DNA of 64,000 nt, taken from assembly GCA_040360365.1 (NCBI GenBank), contig CP136412.1. The stretch is one strand, 5' to 3'. The notes below the pieces were generated by a model. That model saw nothing but the letters and a program-made list of their open reading frames with translations. It ran no database searches and had not been told where the DNA came from. The position numbers were made by a program, and so were the translations under genes. Positions 8,501-16,614 of this stretch are shown piece after piece. This stretch comes from Arcanobacterium_A hippocoleae_A (GTDB lineage: Bacteria > Actinomycetota > Actinomycetes > Actinomycetales > Actinomycetaceae). Position 1 is the stretch's first letter; the number at the start of each line of letters is the position of its first letter.

Positions 8501-9130
8501 CTATTTTCCATTCTTGTTCGGCCATGTGAAAGTAGCGGTCTGAACACCGTCTGTGTCGGTGAGAATATGACCCACATTGACTTTTACTTTCTTCCCGTTA
8601 GCTTTCGTAACCTTGACCGTAGAGCCTTTCGTCAACCCTTTACCTTTAACTAAGTAATCTTCATCCTCTCTGATGAAAATAATCCGCCCGTTATCAAGCA
8701 GTTCGCTCATGTCTGATTCTATATTCTCAAACGCAGCTGTCTGTAAACCATTTTCATCGGTGCTTTGGATAGCTTTGACGATAACTGTACACTCCTTCCC
8801 GTCTCGTGAGGTGACTTTGACTTCCTCACCCTCAATCATTGCATAACCCTTAATCAGCCATTGACCATTATCGGTCTGGGTAAAGATAATTTGCCCATCT
8901 TCTAAAGCTTTTCCAACTTCGTCTGGCCATGTGAAAGCTGCGGTGACTAACCCTTTGTCATTTTCTAGAATTTCACTGACGGTAACCTTCTTCACCTCTC
9001 CTTCCTTTGTAGTCACGTCAACTTCGCTACCTTCTTCGAGATTCATTCCTCGGATTGCGAAAGTATCTTCATCGTAAGAAACGAAACTTACAAGTCCTTC
9101 TTCGTAGGATGCTGCCAGATTGTTTTCCAT
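8501..9130 (-). CDS. Acidic protein of three tandem repeats, unknown function
   Basis: The 209-residue product starts at the ATG at 9130, preceded by GAGGAG. It consists almost entirely of three divergent repeats of about 62 residues: 12-74, 79-138 and 148-209. Each has the pattern G-x-I-x-F, an acidic patch, F/L-x-I/V-K/R-G, an EGS/KGS-x-V-x-V-T turn, G-K-x-x-x-V-x-V, then a D-x-G-L/V-x-T-A-x-F ending. Repeats 1 and 3 close with FTWP. There is no signal peptide or cysteine cluster. I know no family for it. The repeated small beta-rich unit and acidic bias would fit a nucleic-acid-related or DNA-mimic protein, but that is a guess. Confidence 0.65.
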   Translation of the reverse strand: MENNLAASYEEGLVSFVSYDEDTFAIRGMNLEEGSEVDVTTKEGEVKKVTVSEILENDKGLVTAAFTWPDEVGKALEDGQIIFTQTDNGQWLIKGYAMIEGEEVKVTSRDGKECTVIVKAIQSTDENGLQTAAFENIESDMSELLDNGRIIFIREDEDYLVKGKGLTKGSTVKVTKANGKKVKVNVGHILTDTDGVQTATFTWPNKNGK

Positions 9131-9192
9131 GTTGTTTTCTCCTCTATTTGTAGTTTTTTCTAAAACAATTACACGTAAAATCGCTGATTAAG

Positions 9193-9480
9193 TCATTTCT
9201 GCCCCGCTAATTTATCGAAGTGTTTTTCTAGCCGGTCAATAGCATGTGCTGCCTCACTCAAGCGGATAAGAAGATCAAGTTTTGCTTGAAAATCTTGTGA
9301 ATCAATCACGTTTTTCACTATTTCGCTTTCGCGTTTTTGAATCGTTAAATAGTCTCTATATCGGATGAAGTTAAAAGCGTTTATAATGTCGTGGCTAACT
9401 AATTTTTGATATATTTCTTTTCTGGATGAATCAGCATTTTTATAATGGTATAGATGTGCTTTTCGAGAAATTTTTCTCAT
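9193..9480 (-). CDS. Small basic hypothetical protein
   Basis: The gene of 95 codons starts at the ATG at 9480 with AAGGAG eight bases upstream, so it is very likely real. The product is basic at the N-terminus (MRKISRKAHLYHYK) and helical later (KLDLLIRLSEAAHAIDRLEKHF). No family recognised. It sits between the par genes and the repeat protein, all on the same strand. Confidence 0.55.
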   Translation of the reverse strand: MRKISRKAHLYHYKNADSSRKEIYQKLVSHDIINAFNFIRYRDYLTIQKRESEIVKNVIDSQDFQAKLDLLIRLSEAAHAIDRLEKHFDKLAGQK

Positions 9481-9512
9481 GATTTAACTCCTTTTTCTTT
9501 TCCTTAAATTTT

Positions 9513-9845
9513 CTAGATTAGCGGTAGCCGTGGTACATGCCCGGCTGGTAGTGATTCAAACCGTGTGCCGTTATTGTGGGCGTTTTCTATTTCCTCGACA
9601 GTGCTTTCTAAGATTCCTGCTGCCCATGCAGAAAGAGATTGCGCCTTTGCCCCTGGCTTATATTGGGCTAAATAAGCGGAGCGAATCCTGCCCATCAAAT
9701 CTTTTGAAAGCCGAATCGTAAACTTAGTCTGCTGCTCGCTGGCGTAGTCAGTAGTGCTGGCTTTGCTGGCGTGGCTGGCTGTGCTGTCAATGATTGGATC
9801 TTTAACGGTGGCTTTGCTTAATAAATTAGTATTTGGAATTTTCAT
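9513..9845 (-). CDS. Small ParB-like partition partner
   Basis: I chose the ATG at 9845, 10 bases after the parA stop (MKIPNTNLLSKATVKDP). About 110 residues. The middle contains TKFTIRLSKDLMGRIRSAY, a ribbon-helix-helix-like N-terminal strand and helix, followed by SLSAWAAGILESTVEEIE. Small RHH proteins directly after parA serve as centromere-binding proteins and autoregulators in plasmid type Ib partition systems. Part of its Ala/Ser-rich linker is encoded by a GCTGGC-type repeat at 9750-9780 that recurs outside genes nearby. Confidence 0.6.
   Translation of the reverse strand: MKIPNTNLLSKATVKDPIIDSTASHASKASTTDYASEQQTKFTIRLSKDLMGRIRSAYLAQYKPGAKAQSLSAWAAGILESTVEEIENAHNNGTRFESLPAGHVPRLPLI
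9750..9780. repeat. GCTGGC-type repeat, copy 1 (inside the ParB-like gene)
   Basis: The stretch AGTAGTGCTGGCTTTGCTGG and the following bases recur at 10647-10679 and 11555-11580. This copy lies in coding sequence. Confidence 0.6.
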
Positions 9846-9855
9846 TACTTTTTCC

Positions 9856-10620
9856 TTACCTGCTTCGAATTGTTTGATATATCTGTGTAAAAGCGTTTTG
9901 TGTAATTTCATCGATAAACGGGATTGGCTGGTGGCTGGTTGCTGCGCGTGCGATCGCTTCACGTTCTGGAATAGGTGGTTTTATAATGTATTTCCCGTAA
10001 TATTTTTCAAGATTTTCCAGCCAATGCTTGCGGTCTTTCCGTCCATCACGATAAGCATTGACCGCTATTCCGCTTAGCCGTAGCTGCGGATTGTAATGCG
10101 CTCTTACTTGCGCGATAGTCTCAACAATTTCAGCTACACCGTCAAAGCTGGTTTCACGCGGTGTTGTCACCACAAGTGCCTTATCGCAAGCCACAAGAGC
10201 ATTAGTAGTCAACATGCCAAGAGATGGCGGGCAGTCAATGACTACATGGTCATAATCAAACCGTAGAGCGTCTACCAAGGTGCGGATGCGGCTTTCTCTG
10301 CCGAGAGAGGTATCCGTTTCGCGCGACGCAAGTAGGCGATCAGCTGGAAGAACATCAATAAACCAGTTATTTACATTCGGTTCAATAGCTTGCAAAGCTA
10401 TCTCTCCAGATGCTCCTGAAGCAATGGCTGCAAGAACGTCATTTAACGTTAGACCTTGCGAATCTAACTCAATCCCTACAGTTGTAGTCGCATTCCCTTG
10501 TGGGTCTGCGTCAATTAAAAGCACTCGCTTCACACCTTCTTCAGAAAGCATTTGTGCAAGATTCGCTGCAAGCGTGGTTTTACCGACCCCGCCTTTTTGG
10601 TTGCAAATCGAAATGATCAT
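9856..10620 (-). CDS. parA: ParA-family partition ATPase
   Basis: The 254-residue protein begins MIISICNQKGGVGKTTLAAN, the deviant Walker A of ParA/Soj proteins. It continues with LIDADPQGNAT (Walker A') and VVIDCPPSLGMLT (Walker B). ParA ATPases position plasmid or element copies by cycling on the nucleoid with a centromere-binding partner. No N-terminal HTH is present, so it is the short (Ib-like) type and probably relies on the small downstream gene for regulation. The intact frame and clean motifs make this a confident call. Confidence 0.92.
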   Translation of the reverse strand: MIISICNQKGGVGKTTLAANLAQMLSEEGVKRVLLIDADPQGNATTTVGIELDSQGLTLNDVLAAIASGASGEIALQAIEPNVNNWFIDVLPADRLLASRETDTSLGRESRIRTLVDALRFDYDHVVIDCPPSLGMLTTNALVACDKALVVTTPRETSFDGVAEIVETIAQVRAHYNPQLRLSGIAVNAYRDGRKDRKHWLENLEKYYGKYIIKPPIPEREAIARAATSHQPIPFIDEITQNAFTQIYQTIRSR

Positions 10621-10646
10621 TTTTCCTCCTAAATTACGACGCTGCC

Positions 10647-10679
10647 AGTAGTGCTGGCTTTGCTGGCATGGCTGGCTTG
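10647..10679. repeat. GCTGGC-type repeat, copy 2 (upstream of parA)
   Basis: A near-identical copy of 9750-9780 lies in the gap between the parA start and the integrase stop. That position suits a partition site or operator bound by the small ParB-like protein. Confidence 0.55.
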
Positions 10680-10680
10680 T

Positions 10681-11505
10681 TTATATGGCAATTGAAATGA
10701 CGGTATTGCGCACCGCGTCTTTCGGTGGCTCCACATACCTTTGAGTAGTAGACACATCTGCGTGACCTAGTAGGCGTTGTACTGTGATGAGATCTCGGTC
10801 TTTTCGATAAGACTGAGTACCAAAGCGATGCCGGAGAGTATGCAAAGTCCATTTTCCAGGTAAAGCATTTGCGCCAATCTTGCTGACCCACCGGGCGAGA
10901 TAGATGCCCATCTTTCCCTCCTGTGAAAATCCAGCCGGTAATCGGATCTGCTTGTACAAGCAAAGCCCTGTGCATTTCAGGAACTAGCGGTAGTAGTCTT
11001 ATTCGCCCGCCTTTCCCGTTAATCCTTAATGAGTAATCAAATAAGTCAGGCACAATATCATCAATATGCAGCCGAGAAATCTCATCTGCCCGTAAACCAA
11101 GATTCCCAGCCAGCCGTAAAATTAACTTTGTGCGGGAACTCTCCGCTTTTTCCAATGCTTGAATGTAAATATCTTCCGGAGTTGGTCTAGGGGTGGAACT
11201 AACCGGCGTACTGAAGGAAGCCGTTTAGCAGGATCTTCACACTTGTATTTTTCTGCATACCATGCAAAGAAAGCACGCAAAGTAATGTAAGCACAGTGCC
11301 TGGTTTCTGCCGCCCACGTCTTTTGCCCGCAATAATCAAAAATCATTTCTTCAGTAACTTTGGCAGGTGGCAAATTAAACGCTCTGGCGAAATACCGCAT
11401 TCTCCTTATTCGCGTATCTATAGTGCGTTCTGCTTTATTAGCAGCATTCAGATAGATTGCCCATAATTTTAATTCTTCTTCCCAGCCCTCTGGGACACTC
11501 ATCAT
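10681..11505 (-). CDS. Tyrosine recombinase / integrase, frameshifted
   Basis: The gene starts at 11505 (MMSVPEGWEEELK) and its N-terminus is a SAM-like core-binding domain (RTIDTRIRRMRYFARAF). After apparent one-base losses near 11190 and 10960 the frames join into a catalytic domain. It shows the first arginine in GNLGLRADEISRLH, the HTLRHRFG block (H-x-x-R), and LLGHADVSTTQRY with the final His and the nucleophilic Tyr. About 275 residues. Its position at the element edge next to a tRNA fragment marks it as the integrase that catalyses insertion and excision. Confidence 0.85.
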
Positions 11506-11554
11506 TGTAATCTCATGATGTAATCATGCGGTGCAAACCGGAAAGAAAAAATAT

Positions 11555-11580
11555 TTGCTGGCTTTGCTGGCGTGGCTGGT
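11555..11580. repeat. GCTGGC-type repeat, copy 3 (upstream of integrase)
   Basis: A third copy of the repeat at 9750-9780, between the integrase start and the tRNA fragment. Confidence 0.5.
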
Positions 11581-11689
11581 GCTGCCGTAGATGCTGGCAT
11601 TATTTGGATGTGTAACATCTGCCCACGCCCAAACGTGCTAAATAAGCAAGTTTTATAATTAGAATAAGTGTCGTATGAAAAATAAAACC

Positions 11690-11721
11690 GGAGGTCGCAG
11701 GTTCAAATCCTGTCTCCGCAA
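11690..11721 (+). other. Attachment site: 3' fragment of an initiator-type tRNA
   Basis: The sequence contains a T arm (GCAGGTTCAAATCCTGT, 11697-11713), the 3' acceptor strand CTCCGCA and discriminator A. The CCGCAA end with its A72 and the AGGTCGCAGGTTCAAATCC run resemble bacterial tRNA-fMet. No D arm, anticodon or 5' acceptor precedes it; instead A/T-rich element DNA does. This is what remains of one half of the att duplication after integration into the tRNA 3' end. The full tRNA should lie beyond the left end of the window. Confidence 0.75.
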
Positions 11722-11731
11722 CTGATATAAG

Positions 11732-11768
11732 ATCCCTGGACTCGTAAGAGTTCGGGGATTTTGCTTTT
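11732..11768 (+). terminator. Native terminator of the tRNA locus
   Basis: Arms 11732-11743 and 11748-11759 pair along 12 positions (two G-U) around a GTAA loop and are followed by TTTTGCTTTTT. It lies 10 bases past the tRNA fragment, showing that chromosomal sequence resumes here. Confidence 0.75.
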
Positions 11769-11802
11769 TCAAAAGTATCGATTAAAACATAAAACCTCAA
11801 TA

Positions 11803-12184
11803 ATGCCGACTTTTCCCCGCTGCAGTAACGAAACCTAAATAACCACGACTTTAGCCCGGCATCGCAACGAAAAGTCCAATCTTAAGCAACGATTCTTGGC
11901 ACTTAGCCCGTACTTAGCCCCGTATTCCCGATTTTTGGCACTTAGCCCACTTGGCCCGCACTTAGCCCACTTGGCCCGAAAACTTATTTTTAAGCAACGT
12001 TTTTCTGCTTAGCCTTTTTGACGCTTCGCCCGCAAGTCCGTTATTAATCCTAATTTTCGCAATCAATTTTACTGATGTGCCTTTTGCTTGGGCAGGCACG
12101 GTAATTGGATTTGCAAGGTAAGTCGTAAGCCATGCTGCATGGTCTGCTTTAGCTAACGTGAGCGGTGGCGTAATGGGTGTGGGG
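11803..12184. other. Gene-free stretch with TAGCCC repeats
   Basis: No convincing gene is present. The TTAGCCC/TTGGCCC motif recurs many times. An exact 20-bp tandem duplication occupies 11939-11958 and 11959-11978 (CACTTAGCCCACTTGGCCCG). Confidence 0.5.
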
Positions 12185-12267
12185 TTACGTAGCTGGTGGC
12201 AAAGTTTTCGGGAGCATACGTAACTGGTGGCAAAATGCCCTGTATGGTGACGTAACTGGTGGCAAAA
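12185..12267 (+). repeat. Three direct repeats, about 31-nt period
   Basis: The core ACGTAACTGGTGGCAAAA (first copy ACGTAGCTGG) recurs with ACGT at 12187, 12218 and 12250. A 10-bp perfect hairpin follows at 12282-12291/12297-12306. An inverted array of related units begins at 12369. Confidence 0.65.
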
Positions 12268-12368
12268 CGGGTGGTCTTAAGGTAACGACGGGAGTGCCGT
12301 CGTTACTGTAATCCTGTGACCAGCATAAATACAAACTCTTCCGACGGCGATAATCCCAGCCCAAGTTC

Positions 12369-12476
12369 TTGCCACTAGTTACGTGATGAAAATGAGTTCC
12401 CGCCGCTAGTTATGTAAAGAATCTGAGTTTTGTCACTGGCTATGTGATGAAACTGAGTTCTTGCTGTTGGTTGCGT
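12369..12476 (-). repeat. Inverted array of degenerate 31-nt repeats
   Basis: Units starting near 12370, 12400, 12431 and 12462 follow the pattern TTGCCACTAGTTACGTGATG with an A-rich then TGAGTT tail. They are the reverse complement of the core in the 12185-12267 array. The fourth unit is strongly degenerate. Confidence 0.6.
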
Positions 12477-12479
12477 GGA

Positions 12480-12685
12480 GGGAAGAGTTGGGTCTTGCTG
12501 TTGGTTGCGGGTTTGCTGGTTTCTGTTTTTCTTTATGCTGTGTGGTGTTTGTCATGTTTTGTGTGGTGTGGGGTGTGGTGGGTGTTGGTGTTTGTGCTGG
12601 TGGTGGTTGTATTTTCAATTATTTTTGGTTGGTTTTGTGTCGTGTTTTTTGGGTGGAAAACGTGCGGGGGGGTAGTAGATTGATG
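12480..12685. other. GT-rich gene-free segment
   Basis: The + strand is almost purely G and T here, with long runs such as GTGTGGTGTGGGGTG. The reading frames across it give only low-complexity sequence and I take none as coding. It lies upstream of the surface-protein gene. Confidence 0.5.
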
Positions 12686-12768
12686 TTTGCGTGCCTTGGA
12701 TACCCGCTTGTCTTTTGTGGTGAGGGGTTTGGGCGTGAGTAAGCATTAATACTTAGGAGTTGTTTTTC

Positions 12769-15700
12769 ATGTTTGGTAAGAGTGGTGGGGATGCGTATCG
12801 AGCGCGTCATAAGGTTGTAGTTGGTCCGAAGTATTCAAAGTTTGGGATCAAGTCTGCAATGGTTAGCAGCTTGTTTGCTTTGGGGATACCGGCAGGTTCG
12901 GCTAACGCGGTTGATGATTCTAATTCAGTGCTGACAGAAGAATCAATCAACATCGTTGCAAACTCGCTCGAAAACACACCAAACACCACCACTACTGCTA
13001 CTGCTGATACTAGTGTTACACCGAAAAAACGCGCGAAAAGACAAACAGATTCCAGTACTACAGTGGGTGAAGAGCTTCCGCCATCACGAAATGATTTAAG
13101 TAAAACGAAGTTTGTAGATATTAGCGGATACACTTTGGTGTGGGACGAAAATATTACTCTTAACGGTCAAAAGGTTGGACCGCTGCCTGGTGGTAGGAAA
13201 GATCCTGGGTTTAAGAAGATTAGCGATACTGAGTACGTGTATTACTACGATTTCAATACTCCTTTCAATCTTGATATGGGTGAGGTGATGAAACGAATCA
13301 AAGCAGTACCGAAAGATAGTAGTGATAAACCTACTTATTATGGACGCGACATTTTCAATCCTAAAGTGAAGAAAGTGTCTGTATCTTATCCTCAAGGTGG
13401 TAGACAGTGGAGTGTGCAGGAGTTTAAAAATTCTGGCGGTCAAGCTGTTGATGTGGTGTATCATGAAGCACAAGGAAGCACCAACAGAAGATACAATAAT
13501 GTAGCTGGAACACCTAGTGGAACATTTAATTCAATTATTAAAAAAATATAGGTAACGAAACAATTAATGTAGTTCGTAACGCAAGTTATGGCGGTCAGAT
13601 TGTCATTAGACCGCATACTATGGTCGATCAGCTGAAAGGTACTGCGAAAAACTGGAAGTTTACATTGCAGGGTGCGGATGTGCGTCCTCCGGTAGTGGAT
13701 TTGGATCAGACGAGAACTGCTCTTGGTCTGGATGATTTGCATGTGGCGACGGTTGATTCGCTTGATACGCAGTTTGCGAAGAATAAGATTGATGTTACGG
13801 ATAATGTGACACCGAAAAACAAGCTGCAAGATAATGCTGAGTTTAAGTTTATTGATCCGCAAAACCCGGGCAAGGAGCTTTCACTAGAAGATGTGAAAGA
13901 ACAGGCGAAGAAGTCTGGTTCTCCGAAGCATTATGGTGTGCGGGTGAAAGTTAGTGATGATGCTGGTTATCAGGCTGGTGGAGTTAATGGTGTTAAGATT
14001 CCTGGGACGGTGATTGTTGCCCCAGCAACCATTGCAACGCCAGATGAGACTGAGAAAGTAGTTGTACTGAATTCGGGCGATTTGAGTAAATCAGATAAGG
14101 CGCGAATTATTGACGCAGTCAAGAAAGCTAATCCGCAAAACGTACTGCTTAACTTTCCAGACACGGATATACAGGTTACCGGGGATACTGTAGGTAATGC
14201 GATGGTTAACATTACTTACCCGCATGGAAGTGAATCTGTGCAAGTTAGTGTTGATAAGGTTGCTTCGGACAAAAAGACTGACAAGAGCGAGAATTTGCCG
14301 ACTGATTTGGATGATTTGTCGGATGTGACTGGTTATAATGGGACTCCGGCTGAAGCTACTTTCGAGGATATTGAGAAGTCTGGTTCTGAGTCTGTTACGG
14401 TGATTGGTAATGCTAATCCGGTGGTAGATGGCAGTAATATTGTTGTTGGTCATGTTGATGAAACTGATGCTGCTGGTTTATCTGATTTAGATGATTTGAA
14501 TCCGTTGGGTGTTGGTCGTCCGGCTGAAGCTGATATTGATGCTCTTGGGGGTACCGGTTCGGGTTTTGTTTCTGGTGATGTGGTTCCTGGGCCTGTTGAT
14601 GGTAATACGATTCTTAATCCGTTTGATGGTGTTTCGGGTTTGCCGACTGATTTGGATGATTTGTCGGATGTGACTGGTTATAATGGGACTCCGGCTGAAG
14701 CTACTTTCGAGGATATTGAGAAGTCTGGTTCTGAGTCTGTTACGGTGATTGGTAATGCTAATCCGGTGGTAGATGGCAGTAATATTGTTGTTGGTCATGT
14801 TGATGAAACTGATGCTGCTGGTTTATCTGATTTAGATGATTTGAATCCGTTGGGTGTTGGTCGTCCGGCTGAAGCTGATATTGATGCTCTTGGGGGTACC
14901 GGTTCGGGTTTTGTTTCTGGTGATGTGGTTCCTGGGCCTGTTGATGGTAATACGATTCTTAATCCGTTTGATGGTGTTTCGGGTTTGCCGACTGATTTGG
15001 ATGATTTGTCGGATGTGACTGGTTATAATGGGACTCCGGCTGAAGCTACTTTCGAGGATATTGAGAAGTCTGGTTCTGAGTCTGTTACGGTGATTGGTAA
15101 TGCTAATCCGGTGGTAGATGGCAGTAATATTGTTGTTGGTCATGTTGATGAAACTGATGCTGCTGATTTATCTGATTTAGATGATTTGAATCCGTTGGGT
15201 TTGGGGCATCCGGAAGAAGAAACTAATATTAATGATCTTGCCGATGGTGGTTCGTTTGTGACTGGTGATGGCGGGACTAGTGACATTATTGTGTCTGATG
15301 TTCCGGGTGTGGCGTCTGTGTTGCCTGAGGGTGAATCTGGTTCGTCGTTTACGGGTGTGCTTGAGTATCCGGAGTTGGATGGTTTGTCTGATTTTGGTTT
15401 TCCGGTGAGTGGTGCTGATACTGCGGATCGGCCGGGTGTGGCGTCTGTGTTGCCTGAGGGTGAATCTGGTTCGTCGTTTACGGGTGTGCTTGAGTATCCG
15501 GAGTTGGATGGTTTGTCTGATTTTGGTGTTCCGGTGAGTGGTGTTGATACTGCGGATCGGCCGGGTGTGGCGTCTGTGTTGCCTGAGGGTGAATCTGGTT
15601 CGTCGTTTACGGGTGTGCTTGAGTATCCGGAGTTGGATGGTTTGTCTGATTTTGGTGTTCCGGTGAGTGGTGCTGATACTGCGGATCGGCCGGGTGTGGC

Positions 15701-16277
15701 TTCAGCGCTTCCGGAAACTGAATCTGGTTCGTCGTTTACGGGTGTGCTTGAGTATCCGGAGTTGGATGGTTTGTCTGATTTTGGTGTTCCGGTGAGTGGT
15801 GCTGATACTGCGGATCGGCCGGGTGTGGCTTCAGCGCTTCCGGAAACTGAATCTGGTTCGTCGTTTACGGGTGTGCTTGAGTATCCGGAGTTGGATGGTT
15901 TGTCTGATTTTGGTGTTCCGGTGAGTGGTGCTGATACTGCGGATCGGCCGGGTGTGGCTTCAACGCTTCCGGTAACTGAGACGGGTTCGGTGTTTGCGGG
16001 GATGTTGCTTGAGTATCCGGAGATTGCGGGTGTGAGAGATTTTGGTCTTTCCGCTGATAGTGCTGATAGTGCTGATGGTGCGGATAGTGCGGATACCGTG
16101 GGTCGGTTGGGTCAGCCGATTGTGCCGGTGCTTGATAATGGTGGTGTTTCTTCGGCGGGGGTTGAGAAGTTGCCGCAAACTGGTGCGGATTCGCGGGCTG
16201 GTTTGCTTGGTGCGGCTGGTCTTGGTTTGGCTGGTGTGCTCTCAGTTTTCGGCGCACGCAAACGCCGCGAAGACTAA
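12769..16277 (+). CDS. LPQTG cell-wall-anchored repeat surface protein, frameshifted
   Basis: TAGGAG at 12754-12759 places the start at the ATG at 12769 (MFGKSGGDAYR). A long signal peptide ends near ANA|VDD. One A lost in the run near 13545 splits the frame; restored, the protein has about 1,170 residues. Order: a Thr/Ser-rich linker, an N-terminal domain with no family I know, a Rib-like segment (AMVNITYPHGSESVQV), three 115-residue repeats (14295-15190), six 43-residue repeats (15303-16020), and a short Ser-Ala-Asp stretch. The C-terminus has LPQTG, a hydrophobic helix and KRRED, the sortase signal. It is very acidic (Asp/Glu-rich repeats). Likely an adhesin or surface stalk; the ligand is unknown. 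Confidence 0.88.
14295..15190 (+). repeat. Near-identical 345-bp coding repeats (2.6 copies)
   Basis: Units start at 14295, 14640 and 14985, each beginning LPTDLDDLSDVTGYNG. Copies 1 and 2 look identical by eye. Copy 3 diverges after codon 70 (AADLSD, then a different tail). Confidence 0.95.
15303..16020 (+). repeat. Six 129-bp coding repeats
   Basis: Units start at 15303, 15432, 15561, 15690, 15819 and 15948. Each encodes a 43-residue PGVASxLPE-ESGSSFTGVLEYPELDGLSDFG unit. The first three carry PEGESG, the next two PETESG, and the last is divergent, which suggests stepwise duplication. Confidence 0.95.
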
Positions 16278-16289
16278 ACGCTCAAGAAT

Positions 16290-16312
16290 GCTAATATTCC
16301 CCGAATATTAGC
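16290..16312. terminator. Hairpin after the surface-protein gene
   Basis: A perfect 10-bp stem (16290-16299 with 16303-16312) has a CCC loop, 13 bases past the stop codon. No T run follows, so termination is probable rather than certain. Confidence 0.5.
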
Positions 16313-16425
16313 AAGCAGAGTTCAAATGTTTTATTAATCTGTTTTATTAATCCATTGAGTTCTGTTCTAAGAGAGCGATTACAAAATAATCTGTTACAAG
16401 ATAAGGGCGATAATAACCGCCTTGA

Positions 16426-16463
16426 GAAGCGGCTGGGAATGCGATAAAACTCCCAGCCGCTTC
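16426..16463. terminator. Strong 13-bp hairpin between convergent genes
   Basis: Arms GAAGCGGCTGGGA (16426-16438) and its complement (16451-16463) flank a 12-base A-rich loop. It lies between the convergent surface-protein and folA genes and may stop both. The rest of 16313-16614 holds only a short repeated TGGTGCAAATC-type motif near 16497-16555. Confidence 0.55.
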
Positions 16464-16614
16464 GCATTATTAATAAGGTATGAATTTTATCGCCTAGTGC
16501 AAATCGGCCCTGGTGCAAATCGCACTCTGCTGTAAATCACCCCTGGTGCAAACCAAGCTGCTTCACAAACTGCGATTACGATTTTTGCTCATATTATTTT
16601 TATGCATATTAGCT

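Larger units (their letters stand above)
1..11721. mobile_element. Integrated mobilizable element, right part
   Basis: This block groups plasmid- and conjugation-type genes: relaxase, MobC, a PcfB-like protein, an ArdC-like antirestriction protein, ParA with a small partner, and a tyrosine integrase. It ends at a tRNA 3' fragment at 11690-11721. An integrase gene lying next to a truncated tRNA 3' end is the usual layout of a tRNA-targeted integrative element. The region is visibly more A/T-rich than the housekeeping genes from 16.6 kb onward. The left boundary lies outside the window. I see no coupling ATPase or type IV secretion gene here, so it may be mobilizable rather than self-transmissible, but the missing left part could hold them. 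Confidence 0.8.

Noticed and set aside
11600..11800. A 66-codon minus-strand frame containing VAETGFEPATSG
   Set aside because: This peptide is the antisense translation of the tRNA 3' end, a well-known false gene next to tRNA genes.
12185..12476. CRISPR array
   Set aside because: Only three or four degenerate units per orientation, spacers of about 12 bases, array inverted on itself, and no cas genes nearby.
12444..12810. Several overlapping frames in the GT-rich segment
   Set aside because: They arise from base bias that avoids stops; the peptides are Val/Cys/Trp/Phe-only on one strand and Thr/Pro/Gln/Asn on the other.
14487..15143. Identical 103-codon minus-strand frames
   Set aside because: Shadows of the 345-bp coding repeats of the surface protein; identical because the repeats are.
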